Shown one piece after another: positions 8,977 to 17,161 of a stretch of 64,000 nt of DNA. The translations under genes were made by a program, and so were the position numbers. A model generated the notes under the pieces. That model ran no database searches. It was not told the DNA's origin and worked only from the letters and a program-made list of their open reading frames with translations. Position 1 is the first letter of the stretch, and each line of letters opens with the position of its first letter. Origin of the DNA: CAZVPF01 sp964628195 (GTDB lineage: Bacteria; Planctomycetota; Phycisphaerae; Sedimentisphaerales; Anaerohalosphaeraceae); the NCBI GenBank assembly GCA_964628195.1, contig CAZVPF010000005.1, forward strand, positions 84,668 through 148,667. Direction: 5' to 3'.

Positions 8977-10290
8977 ATGGAAGTTAAGTACTGGGAAATT
9001 GACATTGAGACGGCACAGCGGGACCACCTTGAGAGACTGCAGCTTGACAGGCTTAAGGGTATGGTCGAACAGGCGATGAAGACACCTTTTTACAACAAGC
9101 GTTTGGGCAGAAGCGGCATCAAGGGGGCCGATGATATCAAGTCACTTGAAGATATTCAGAAACTGCCTTTTACGACGAAAGACGATCTGCGGCAGAACTT
9201 TCCAAAAGGTCTGCTGGCAGTGGATTTCGAGGACGTTGTAAGAATTCATTCTTCGAGCGGTACGACGGGGATACCTACGGTTATTTATCTTACCGCCGGG
9301 GATATGGAGAGGTGGACCAATCTTGTGGCCAGGTGCATTGTCTGCACAGGGGCGTCCAGGAAGGATGTTTTTCAGAACATGATGACCTATGGGCTGTTTA
9401 CCGGCGGGCTCGGCCTTCATTACGGTGCAGAGAAGGTGGGGATGACCGTTATACCGATAGGCGGCGGCAACACTAAAAGGCAGCTTCAGACGATGAAGGA
9501 TTATCATACAACGGTGGTGCATATAACCCCGAGCTATCTTTTACATATTCAGGACAAGATGGCTGAGTATGATGTTAAGCCGGGAGACCTTTTCCTCGAA
9601 AAGGCCTTTTTGGGCGCGGAGCCTTATTCGGAGAACACAAGGCTCAAGCTTGAGGATATGTACGGTATTGACGCTTACAACTCTTACGGATTGTCGGAGA
9701 TGAACGGGCCCGGGGCGGCGTTTGAGTGTGTTTACAAGGAGGATATGCACATCTGGGAGGATGCGTATGTGCTGGAGATAATCGACCCGGCGACGGGTGA
9801 TGTACTTCCTGACGGTGAGCAGGGCGAAGTGGTTTTAACAAACCTTGTGCGTACAGCCATGCCGCTTTTGCGATACCGGACGCGTGATCTTGCTTTTGTT
9901 CATACCGAGCCGTGCAAGTGCGGCAGGACCCACAGGAGGCTCAGCAGGATAATGGGCCGCACCGACGATATGCTTATTATTAACGGGGTTAATGTATTCC
10001 CCTCGCAGATCGAGGAGGTTGTAATGGCGGTTCCGGAGGTTGGTACGAATTACCGGATCGTAGTTGACAAAGCAGGCGCGCTGGACAAGCTTATTGTGCA
10101 GGTAGAAATATATCAGAAGATGTTCACCGGCGAGGCCGAGGCTATCGAGACACTTCGCCATTCGATAAAGGAAAAGCTGCGTGCTTCGATAACGATAAAT
10201 CCTGTTGTTGAACTTCACGAGCCGGGCTTTTTGCCCGCATTCGAGGGTAAGGCAAAACGCGTACTCGATAACAGGCCGAAGGATAATTAA
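8977..10290 (+). CDS. Phenylacetate-CoA ligase family protein, copy 2
   Basis: A 437-residue paralogue of the ligase at 7112, sharing IHSSSGTTGIPT, YGLFTGGLGLHYGA, SYGLSEMNGPG, CKCGRTHRR and MGRTDDMLIINGVNVFPSQIE. The start is the ATG at 8977 with AGAGG upstream; an in-frame TTG at 8959 lacks a site. Differences concentrate in the N-terminal third and the substrate-pocket region, so the two copies may activate different acids. It forms an identical gene pair with the ACT gene downstream. Confidence 0.92.
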   Translation: MEVKYWEIDIETAQRDHLERLQLDRLKGMVEQAMKTPFYNKRLGRSGIKGADDIKSLEDIQKLPFTTKDDLRQNFPKGLLAVDFEDVVRIHSSSGTTGIPTVIYLTAGDMERWTNLVARCIVCTGASRKDVFQNMMTYGLFTGGLGLHYGAEKVGMTVIPIGGGNTKRQLQTMKDYHTTVVHITPSYLLHIQDKMAEYDVKPGDLFLEKAFLGAEPYSENTRLKLEDMYGIDAYNSYGLSEMNGPGAAFECVYKEDMHIWEDAYVLEIIDPATGDVLPDGEQGEVVLTNLVRTAMPLLRYRTRDLAFVHTEPCKCGRTHRRLSRIMGRTDDMLIINGVNVFPSQIEEVVMAVPEVGTNYRIVVDKAGALDKLIVQVEIYQKMFTGEAEAIETLRHSIKEKLRASITINPVVELHEPGFLPAFEGKAKRVLDNRPKDN

Positions 10291-10302
10291 GGAGGTTTGA
10301 AA

Positions 10303-10743
10303 TTGGCAAAACAGTTGACCATATTTGTTGAGAATCGGCCGGGCAGGATAAAGGCAGTTGCCGAAACGCTCTGCGAAGCCGGTTTGAACGTTTGGGCGTT
10401 TACGATCCAGGACAGGGGTCAGTTCGGGCTGATGAAAGTTATCGTGGACAAACCCAAAGACGCCCAGCTTGCGCTTGAGGATACGGGCCATGCCTGCGCA
10501 CTTAAGGACGTTCTTGCTGTTACGGCGGCAGACCAGGCTGGCAATCTCAACAAGTTGGCCGGTATCTTCCTCAGGCATGAAGTGAATATCGCCGACGCTT
10601 ACGGGTTTGTTCCGCCTGTAGATGCGAAGAAAGAGGGGATTTGCTTTATCGAGTTAAAGGACGGTTTTGACTGTGACATCGAGGGCGTCCTTAAAAAGGA
10701 AGGCTTCACAATCCTTTCCGATGAGGAACTGTACGAATTGTGA
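10303..10743 (+). CDS. ACT-domain protein, copy 2
   Basis: A 146-residue tandem ACT protein (AKQLTIFVENRPGRIKAVAE at the start, DVLAVTAADQAGNLNKLAGI in the second half). GGAGGT at 10291-10296 is correctly spaced for the TTG at 10303; the TTG at 10297 overlaps the site and is rejected. It ends the four-gene rightward cluster. It is clearly paralogous to the product of 8431, though less similar to it than the two ligases are to each other. Confidence 0.87.
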   Translation: MAKQLTIFVENRPGRIKAVAETLCEAGLNVWAFTIQDRGQFGLMKVIVDKPKDAQLALEDTGHACALKDVLAVTAADQAGNLNKLAGIFLRHEVNIADAYGFVPPVDAKKEGICFIELKDGFDCDIEGVLKKEGFTILSDEELYEL

Positions 10744-10766
10744 AGCCTTGCGAGGTATATTTATAT

Positions 10767-11381
10767 CTATTTAGCCGTTTTTTTGCCGGCTAAGAAGATG
10801 AAGGAGCCTAAGCCGAGAGTCAGCATTGTTGCAGGTTCAGGGATGATGACGTCCTGATAATCTGCATTGGTTACCAGCCACTGCGAGGGATCGAAATCGG
10901 TTGGAAGTTCGATATCGGTAAGGATCTGGTTGGCCTTTGTAATCACTTCGGTTCTTGTATCCGTGAGGTAGAAATCACCGCTTTGGACATCGAAGGGGTT
11001 GTTGAGTTCGTTTACAACTTCCCAGATTGCCACCTGAAGGGCCGCTGCTTCATCATCGGTCGCAACCGACGGAGCATAGTTTTCATACAGCCATGAAACG
11101 ACCTGGCCGTTATTAAGCGATGTGATAGCGTCGTCGGCACCTTCGTAAGACTTAATTGTCTGAAGTACGTCAACGCAGTAAGTTACGTAGGATTTTCCGT
11201 TGTAGTCAATTTTAAGCTGGCCTGCGTAGACTCTTTTGCCCGATGCGAGATCCGGGTGGTGGATTGTTACGGCGCGTTTCAGCGCGGTTCCATTGTAGGT
11301 CATCCATGTTGCCTGCGCCGATGCGCTAAGCAAAATGGCCGCCAGAACGGCGACAGTCAATACAACATTTGTTCTCTTCAT
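10767..11381 (-). CDS. PEP-CTERM secreted protein with Cys-Gln thioester-domain signatures
   Basis: A 204-residue exported protein. A signal peptide (MKRTNVVLTVAVLAAILLSA...AQA) opens it. The C-terminus IIPEPATMLTLGLGSFIFLA followed by GKKTAK is a PEP-CTERM sorting tag, recognised by an exosortase. In the mature part TYCVDVLQ and ALQVAIWEVV match the Cys and Gln segments of bacterial thioester domains (TED), whose internal thioester can bond covalently to a target surface. The start at 11381 follows GGAGAG; an in-frame ATG four codons upstream was not used. No exosortase gene is in the window. Confidence 0.85.
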   Translation of the reverse strand: MKRTNVVLTVAVLAAILLSASAQATWMTYNGTALKRAVTIHHPDLASGKRVYAGQLKIDYNGKSYVTYCVDVLQTIKSYEGADDAITSLNNGQVVSWLYENYAPSVATDDEAAALQVAIWEVVNELNNPFDVQSGDFYLTDTRTEVITKANQILTDIELPTDFDPSQWLVTNADYQDVIIPEPATMLTLGLGSFIFLAGKKTAK

Positions 11382-11691
11382 TTCTCTCTCCATTTACATT
11401 TCAAAATTAGTTTAACAGTATATTTTACATTTATATACTGTATATATACATTATTACATATTGCTGCTTAAATCCCTGCGGTTTCCTTAAACACCAAGGG
11501 AATTCCTTCCCCCCATTGAGGCATGTTTATTATATGAAAAAGTGAATGGTCATGTAAAGAGACAAAATGGGAAATTTGGACGGGATAGCAAAAAAGCGAT
11601 AACGGTTATGAGGGTTGTAGCGTTTATTACCGGCCCTAACAATCAGCTAACTTAAATTCATTTAGACTATGCTGAATCAGTGTTTTGCTTT
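11382..11691 (-). other. A/T-rich leader of the PEP-CTERM gene
   Basis: No gene in 310 bases. The part next to the PEP-CTERM gene is very A/T rich with runs such as TATATACAGTATATAAATG (minus strand), and carries the GGAGAG site. I see no clear sigma-54 or sigma-70 box pair that I would defend. Confidence 0.4.
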
Positions 11692-12249
11692 TCATCGAAA
11701 TTCTTCTTTAACCGTCGCTATATAAGGCAGCTTGCGCAGTGAGCCTTTGTAATCAAGGCCGAATCCTATAAGGAAGTCTTCGGTGTCAATGTCCCTGCCG
11801 ATGAAGTCGATATTCATCATTTTCTTGTGTGGAGTAAGTCGGCGCAGCAAAACGCAAATTTTTATCGATGCCGGGCTCATTTTTTCGATTTGTTCTGTTA
11901 TCGCCGAGAGTGTATTGCCGGTGTCGTAAATATCGTCGACTATGAGGACATTTTTGCCCCGGACCAGTTCGGAAAGGCCCGTCATATCGAGTTTTACCTG
12001 TCCTGAAGTAGTAGTGCAGTTGTGGTAGCTGCTTGCCTTTATATTGCAAAAAGTGAATAATCCGGGGTCGAGTTTGCCTGTCTCTCGCAGAGCGTTGGAA
12101 AAGATTCTTGCCCCTTCAAGCACGGTGACCACTACGGCGCCGCCGGGATGATAGCAATCGGCTATATCCTCGGCCATTGCCTGTACGCAACTGATTATCT
12201 GCTCATTGGACAGAATAATTCTTTCAGTGATATGTTTGGGGTCATACAT
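11692..12249 (-). CDS. hpt: Hypoxanthine phosphoribosyltransferase
   Basis: A 185-residue type I phosphoribosyltransferase. The PRPP-binding loop VLIVDDIYDTGNTL is near residue 104, the Tyr/Ser loop KASSYHNCTTTSGQVKLD lies before it, and FLIGFGLDYKGSLRKLPYI is the typical purine-binding end. It salvages hypoxanthine or guanine to nucleotides in the cytosol. I place the start at the ATG at 12249 (MYDPKHITERIILS), where family members begin; the frame runs upstream to 12336 without homology-like sequence. Confidence 0.9.
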   Translation of the reverse strand: MYDPKHITERIILSNEQIISCVQAMAEDIADCYHPGGAVVVTVLEGARIFSNALRETGKLDPGLFTFCNIKASSYHNCTTTSGQVKLDMTGLSELVRGKNVLIVDDIYDTGNTLSAITEQIEKMSPASIKICVLLRRLTPHKKMMNIDFIGRDIDTEDFLIGFGLDYKGSLRKLPYIATVKEEFR

Positions 12250-12432
12250 GGCAGTGATTTTAGCTTTTTGGCGGAAAATTTCAAGGTTTCGCGGAATAAT
12301 TGATAAAATGCCGTAAAAAAGTTGATTTTTCAGCAAAAGGGAAGTATTTTACACACTTAATTATGACTTAAATCAAGAGAGTCCATGGATCGGGCTTTAG
12401 CATTTGCTGTGATAAGGGTATAATAAGGGATT

Positions 12433-13527
12433 ATGATTAAGAGAATAGTTTTTCATATTAGCCTGTTTTTTGCGGGTGTGTTTTTCCCGTGTGTTTCATG
12501 CTTATTGTTTTGTGACGGGTTTTTGTACGCCAAAACCCTCAAGCTTGGTGATTCTGGTACGTGGCAGAATGTTTCCGAACAGCAGTCAGGACAATTAGAG
12601 CTTGAGGTAATGGAACTTAAGGCGCTGATCGATAATGGAAAGGCTGCCCAGGCGAAACAGACTTATGACCAGCTTCGCGAAAAGTATCCGCAGCTCAACG
12701 GTGAGGCGTCGCGTGCCTTTTTCAAGGGTGAATTTTTCTACGCTCAAGGCAAGCTTGACGCAGCGGTAAAGGCCTATGATAAATTTTTGCGGAATTATCC
12801 GAACAGCATTTATTACTACCCGGCTCTTGAGAGAAAGTACCTTATCGCCAATGCTTTTCTAAATGGTCAAAAGAGGACCGTTTTGTGGGTTTTGAGGCTT
12901 CCTGCATGGGAGTCCGGTGTTGATATGATGCGTGAGATAGCCGATACGGCCGGCGACGCCCCGATATCTCAAAGGGCACTGAAAACCCTTGCCGACAGTC
13001 AGCAGGACAAGGAAAAGTACCTTGACCAGTACGAGACCTGGGCCGAGATATCGAGCAGGTGGCCTACCGGTCCCGTCGCGGAAGAGGCTCAGTTTTCAAT
13101 GGCTTACAGTTTACATTCGGCTTATAAAGGGCCGAAGTATGACGGGGCCAGCCTCAAGGGCGCAAGAACCTATTATGAAAACATTCAGCAGCGTTATTCC
13201 GCCGAGGCCCGACAAAACCAGGTAGATGGGAAAGTGGAGCTGCTGGACGAACAGCGGGCCTACAAGGAATACTCCACAGGCCTTTATTATGAAAGAACTG
13301 AATCGCCAGAGGCCGCAGAGCGGTATTTCCGTTTTACAGTGGAAAACTGGCCCGAAACCACCGCAGGCAGGCTTGCGAGACAGAAAATGGATATATACGA
13401 GGGCAAGGCGGAGCCTGAGAAAGTTGAGAAATCGCTGCAAAGGAAAGCTTTCGACAAGACTGAATATTTCCTCGATGAATGGATGGGCAAGATAAACCTT
13501 CGCTGGATCTTAAAAGATGAAGAATAA
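12433..13527 (+). CDS. Outer-membrane assembly BamD/TPR-type protein
   Basis: A 364-residue exported protein with a long hydrophobic signal (residues 1-35) and tetratricopeptide-like repeats; ASRAFFKGEFFYAQGKLDAAVKAYDKFLRNYPNS (quoted here only by its ends, ASRAFF to YPNS) is the clearest, near residues 95-128. A second set appears near EAAERYFRFTVENWPETTAG. This resembles BamD/YfiO outer-membrane assembly lipoproteins, but no clear lipobox was seen. The last 11 bases overlap the LptE-like gene, so the two are translated together. Confidence 0.72.
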   Translation: MIKRIVFHISLFFAGVFFPCVSCLLFCDGFLYAKTLKLGDSGTWQNVSEQQSGQLELEVMELKALIDNGKAAQAKQTYDQLREKYPQLNGEASRAFFKGEFFYAQGKLDAAVKAYDKFLRNYPNSIYYYPALERKYLIANAFLNGQKRTVLWVLRLPAWESGVDMMREIADTAGDAPISQRALKTLADSQQDKEKYLDQYETWAEISSRWPTGPVAEEAQFSMAYSLHSAYKGPKYDGASLKGARTYYENIQQRYSAEARQNQVDGKVELLDEQRAYKEYSTGLYYERTESPEAAERYFRFTVENWPETTAGRLARQKMDIYEGKAEPEKVEKSLQRKAFDKTEYFLDEWMGKINLRWILKDEE

Positions 13528-14068
13528 CAGGATAAGGATTTTTTTAACGGTTCTCGGTTCTCTGGTAATCGCAATTACAGCCGGGACCCTGCTGACGGGT
13601 TGCGGGCAGGACGGGGGCGGTGGTTACTCCAATAGCTGGCTGTACCCTGAGGATGTTTCGACGGTTTACGTTGAGATGTTCGACAGTACCAGTTTTCGCA
13701 GGGGTTATGAGTTCGTGCTGACAGACGCTGTGTGCAAGCGCGTGGAAACGGACACGCCTTATAAGATAGTCAGCGACAGGAATCTCGCGGATACGGTTCT
13801 TTCCGGGGTTATGGGCGGTGTCGGTCAAAGCGTTCTGACGAGAGAAAGACATACCGGCAGATCGCTCGAAAGAGAGGTTTACACGAGGGTCAGGGTTTCG
13901 TGGAAGAACCTCAAGACGGGTGAGCTTTTGATAAATAACGAAGAAGTCATCGGCTATGCGAGTTATTCGACTTATGTAACACCCGCTGAGAGTTTCGATT
14001 ATGCAGCGGACCTTGCGGTAAACCGAGCAGCCGAGAAAGTAGTTGAACTAATGCAGTCTCCGTGGTAA
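13517..14068 (+). CDS. LptE-like LPS-assembly lipoprotein
   Basis: A 183-residue lipoprotein with lipobox LLTGC at about residues 24-28. The mature part begins with the LYPEDVSTVYVEMFDST pattern and contains RRGYEFVLTDAVCKRVE and YKIVSDRNLADTVLSG, matching the LptE/RlpB family that plugs the LptD barrel during lipopolysaccharide transport. It overlaps the BamD-like gene and precedes ftsH, an envelope-biogenesis grouping. LptD itself is not in view. Confidence 0.78.
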   Translation: MKNNRIRIFLTVLGSLVIAITAGTLLTGCGQDGGGGYSNSWLYPEDVSTVYVEMFDSTSFRRGYEFVLTDAVCKRVETDTPYKIVSDRNLADTVLSGVMGGVGQSVLTRERHTGRSLEREVYTRVRVSWKNLKTGELLINNEEVIGYASYSTYVTPAESFDYAADLAVNRAAEKVVELMQSPW

Positions 14069-14115
14069 GAAGAGGCGGCTTGAACATTTTTTAACATATC
14101 AAGTAGTAATGAACT

Positions 14116-16179
14116 ATGAATGAAAAACAGCAAAAACAGACTCCAGGCCCTCCTAACAAGAAGGGCGGCGGTCCCCAGCAGAGATATAACAAAAGCCCTT
14201 TTAGCTGGCTCATAATAGCCCTTATCGCCCTTAGCGTTATACTAATGGTCAACAGGGTTCAGAATGTCGACAGGATAAAGCTTATACCCGATTTTTACAA
14301 TTATATCGAAAAAGGGTATATCAGCAGTGTCGAGCTTCATGCCAATAAGATAACGGGTAAGTTTTCATCCGAGGGGCTGGCAGCGAGGGGTGACAGTTCC
14401 AACGAGGCTTTTGAGCTTTATGTTAACCCGGACATGATCCCGGAGATCACAAAGGAGCTTAAGAAGCAGGGGATATCGACGACAACGGCTGAACCTGATA
14501 TATGGGGACCTCTGCTTTGGCAGATACTGCCTATAATTGTGCTGGTGGGACTTATCTACTTCTTCTTTATCCGCGGGATGCGTGCAGGCGGGGGCGGCGG
14601 GATGCTGATGAGCTTCGGGCGAAGCAAGCACAGGCTCCGCGGCAAGGAGCATACCAAGGTTACGTTCAAGGACGTGGCGGGTATCGAGGAGGCCAAGGAT
14701 GAAGTCGCCGAGACTATTGACTTCTTAAAAAACCCTAAGAAATTTCATAAGATAGGCGGCAGGATACCGAGGGGGGTTCTGCTTGTAGGACCTCCCGGAT
14801 GCGGCAAGACACTGCTTGCAAAGGCTATCGCCGGAGAGTCGGATGTTCCGTTTTTCAGCATATCCGGAAGCGATTTCGTTGAGATGTTCGTGGGCGTGGG
14901 CGCAAGCAGGGTTCGTGACCTCTTCAAGCAGGCTAAGGAGAATTCGCCGTGTATAATTTTTCTCGACGAGATAGATGCTATCGGCAGAAAAAGGGGGCCG
15001 GGTGTTGTCAGCGGCGGTCATGACGAGAGGGAGCAGACGCTTAATGCGATACTCGTTGAGATGGACGGTTTTGACACGAACGACCAGGTGATTGTTATCG
15101 CCGCAACAAACCGCGGTGACATACTCGACCACGCTTTGACGCGTCCGGGCAGGTTTGACAGGCAGGTCGTTGTGCCGCTTCCGGACCTGGGCGGAAGACT
15201 GGAGATACTCAAGGTCCACGCAAAGAAAGTCAAAATGAGCCCGGATATAAACCTTGAAAGAATCGCGCGGGGCACTCCGATGTTCAGCGGTGCAGAGCTT
15301 GAGGCGCTGATAAACGAGGCGGCGATCGGGGCGAGCATGGCCGATAAGGATTATGTCGAGATGTTCGATCTCGAAGAGGCGCGTGACAAGGTCAAATGGG
15401 GCAGGGCAAAGCGCAGCAGGGTTGTTGACGAGGATGATAAACGGCTCACGGCATATCACGAAGCCGGTCACGCAATGGTGCAATATATGCTCGAAGACGC
15501 CGATCCTCTTCACAAAGTCAGCATTATACCGAGAGGGCCGATGGGCGGAGCCACGTTTGCGCTGCCTGAGAAAGACAGGATGTTTTATACGAAGAAGTAC
15601 TGCGTTGCGCAATTGCAGGTTTGTTACGCAGGGCGTATTGCCGAGGAGATATTCTGCCATGACGTCGACAGCGGCGCCCAGTCTGATATTAAGCAGGCGA
15701 GCAGTATTGCGCGTGAGATGGTGATGTCCTGGGGCATGGGCGACGAGGTCGGGCCGGTCTATTACGGTGCGAGCAACTCGATGTTCAACAGCTATTACCC
15801 ATCGGACGGGCCGGATTATTCACAGTCTACAGCCGAGATGATCGACCGCGAGATTAAGAAGATACTTGAACAGGCTTATAAGGCTTCGGCAGAAATTATA
15901 CAGGCTAATAAAGACAAAATTGACACACTCGCCCAGGCGCTTCTGAAATATGAAACGCTTGATGTCGAAGAGGTAAAGATCATACTTGACGGCGGTACGC
16001 TCGAAAAGCCCACAGTTGCAGAACTGCTTGCAAAGGAGCAGGAGAAATCTGAAGCTGCCGAGAAGGATAAGCAGGAAAAAGAGGACTCAGCCGGGCAGCA
16101 AAGCGACGAGGCTCAGGGGTCCGGCCAAACCGAACAAACCGTCCAGCCAGACGAGGAACAAAAAGAGCAGGGAAGTTAG
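14116..16179 (+). CDS. ftsH: ATP-dependent zinc metalloprotease FtsH
   Basis: A 687-residue membrane AAA protease. Two membrane helices (about residues 29-46 and 133-152) flank a periplasmic part. The AAA module has Walker A GPPGCGKT near residue 226, Walker B CIIFLDEID near 279 and the second region of homology with the arginine finger near 350. The zinc site HEAGH lies near residue 448. The tail after about residue 625 is a low-complexity Glu/Lys/Gln extension longer than in E. coli FtsH. It degrades membrane and regulatory proteins, including LpxC in many Gram-negatives. Confidence 0.97.
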   Translation: MNEKQQKQTPGPPNKKGGGPQQRYNKSPFSWLIIALIALSVILMVNRVQNVDRIKLIPDFYNYIEKGYISSVELHANKITGKFSSEGLAARGDSSNEAFELYVNPDMIPEITKELKKQGISTTTAEPDIWGPLLWQILPIIVLVGLIYFFFIRGMRAGGGGGMLMSFGRSKHRLRGKEHTKVTFKDVAGIEEAKDEVAETIDFLKNPKKFHKIGGRIPRGVLLVGPPGCGKTLLAKAIAGESDVPFFSISGSDFVEMFVGVGASRVRDLFKQAKENSPCIIFLDEIDAIGRKRGPGVVSGGHDEREQTLNAILVEMDGFDTNDQVIVIAATNRGDILDHALTRPGRFDRQVVVPLPDLGGRLEILKVHAKKVKMSPDINLERIARGTPMFSGAELEALINEAAIGASMADKDYVEMFDLEEARDKVKWGRAKRSRVVDEDDKRLTAYHEAGHAMVQYMLEDADPLHKVSIIPRGPMGGATFALPEKDRMFYTKKYCVAQLQVCYAGRIAEEIFCHDVDSGAQSDIKQASSIAREMVMSWGMGDEVGPVYYGASNSMFNSYYPSDGPDYSQSTAEMIDREIKKILEQAYKASAEIIQANKDKIDTLAQALLKYETLDVEEVKIILDGGTLEKPTVAELLAKEQEKSEAAEKDKQEKEDSAGQQSDEAQGSGQTEQTVQPDEEQKEQGS

Positions 16180-16258
16180 TAAAAGAGTCTCAACTCCTTA
16201 TACCGCCCATTAAGCTTATGTGCCGTGCCGATTTGCCAACTTTAATTTTGCACTTATG

Positions 16259-16897
16259 CTATGTCCCGTTGAATTCGGGTCCGGCGGTGTTTAGCTGCCT
16301 GTGCATGGCCTTGACAGCTTTTGCCATGCCGGGTGTAATCGCCGCCACCCGTGCGAGTTCTTCATCTTCGAGCCGGTGCTCGATGTACCGGTACAATAGG
16401 ATAAAGCCGAGACAATCACCCACTCTGCCGAGCGGCACCGTTGCGGCGGAAACTTTGGACAGCAGTTCCGCGTCTTCGCACATGTCGTCCATCTCGTCGA
16501 GGTAAACCACATTGCCGCCGCTGCATATCTCCTCGGAACGTTTCCCGGTGAAGTAGCTCTCGATATTTCGGGCCTCAATGTCCTGCTCGAAATTTTCGTT
16601 GACCTGGTGATATTCGAAACAACCGCTCCTGCGGAGGTAGATAGCCACGTTCGTATTGACAACACAAGACTGGATCATGTTCGCGCTCTTGTCAAGCAGC
16701 TCCGGCAGGTCCGCACAGCCGAGAAGGCACTCGTAGAACGCGACGCTGAAGTTGAGCATCCGTAATCGTGATACGAAACCTGAATGCGCCGCGACCATAT
16801 CGCTGCATAAAATATCGATTTTCTTTGCCTGCTGGTGCCTTATCTTATTAAGTTTGCTGATAACATTCCGGGCACGGGTGTTCTTTTGCTTTGCCAA
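16259..16897 (-). CDS. GAF-like sensory protein, unknown role
   Basis: A 212-residue soluble protein with a basic start (AKQKNTRARNVISKLNK) and a predicted helix followed by a GAF-like alpha/beta region from about residue 50 to 190 (LLDKSANMIQSCVVNTNVAIYL, then VSAATVPLGRVGDCLGFILL). No catalytic motif is visible. It lies next to the HDOD kinase on the same strand, about 265 bases downstream of it, so it may belong to the same signalling group, but this is inference. Confidence 0.6.
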   Translation of the reverse strand: MAKQKNTRARNVISKLNKIRHQQAKKIDILCSDMVAAHSGFVSRLRMLNFSVAFYECLLGCADLPELLDKSANMIQSCVVNTNVAIYLRRSGCFEYHQVNENFEQDIEARNIESYFTGKRSEEICSGGNVVYLDEMDDMCEDAELLSKVSAATVPLGRVGDCLGFILLYRYIEHRLEDEELARVAAITPGMAKAVKAMHRQLNTAGPEFNGT

Positions 16898-17161
16898 AAT
16901 TTGCTCCAGTACTTATCTACCTGTTCTATGCCGTTTACACAACCTCTGCGAGATCGTGACCAAGCTTTATTAACCATAAAACCTATTTCGGAGCGAATGC
17001 GGGGGGTTCTTTAACAACAGAAGGCAGTTTTGAAGATAAAAAATCGAGTCCGATAACTTGTGTTTTATCAAAACGGATAATTCTTATATGCTTTGAGACA
17101 AATGAAATATTTTTTAATAAATTGTTTATACGGACTTGGCAGGCGGCACTGGCGAAGGAGT

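Noticed and set aside
14725..15660. A 311-residue minus-strand ORF opposite ftsH
   Set aside because: It mirrors the codon pattern of ftsH on the other strand, has no known domain and no ribosome binding site.
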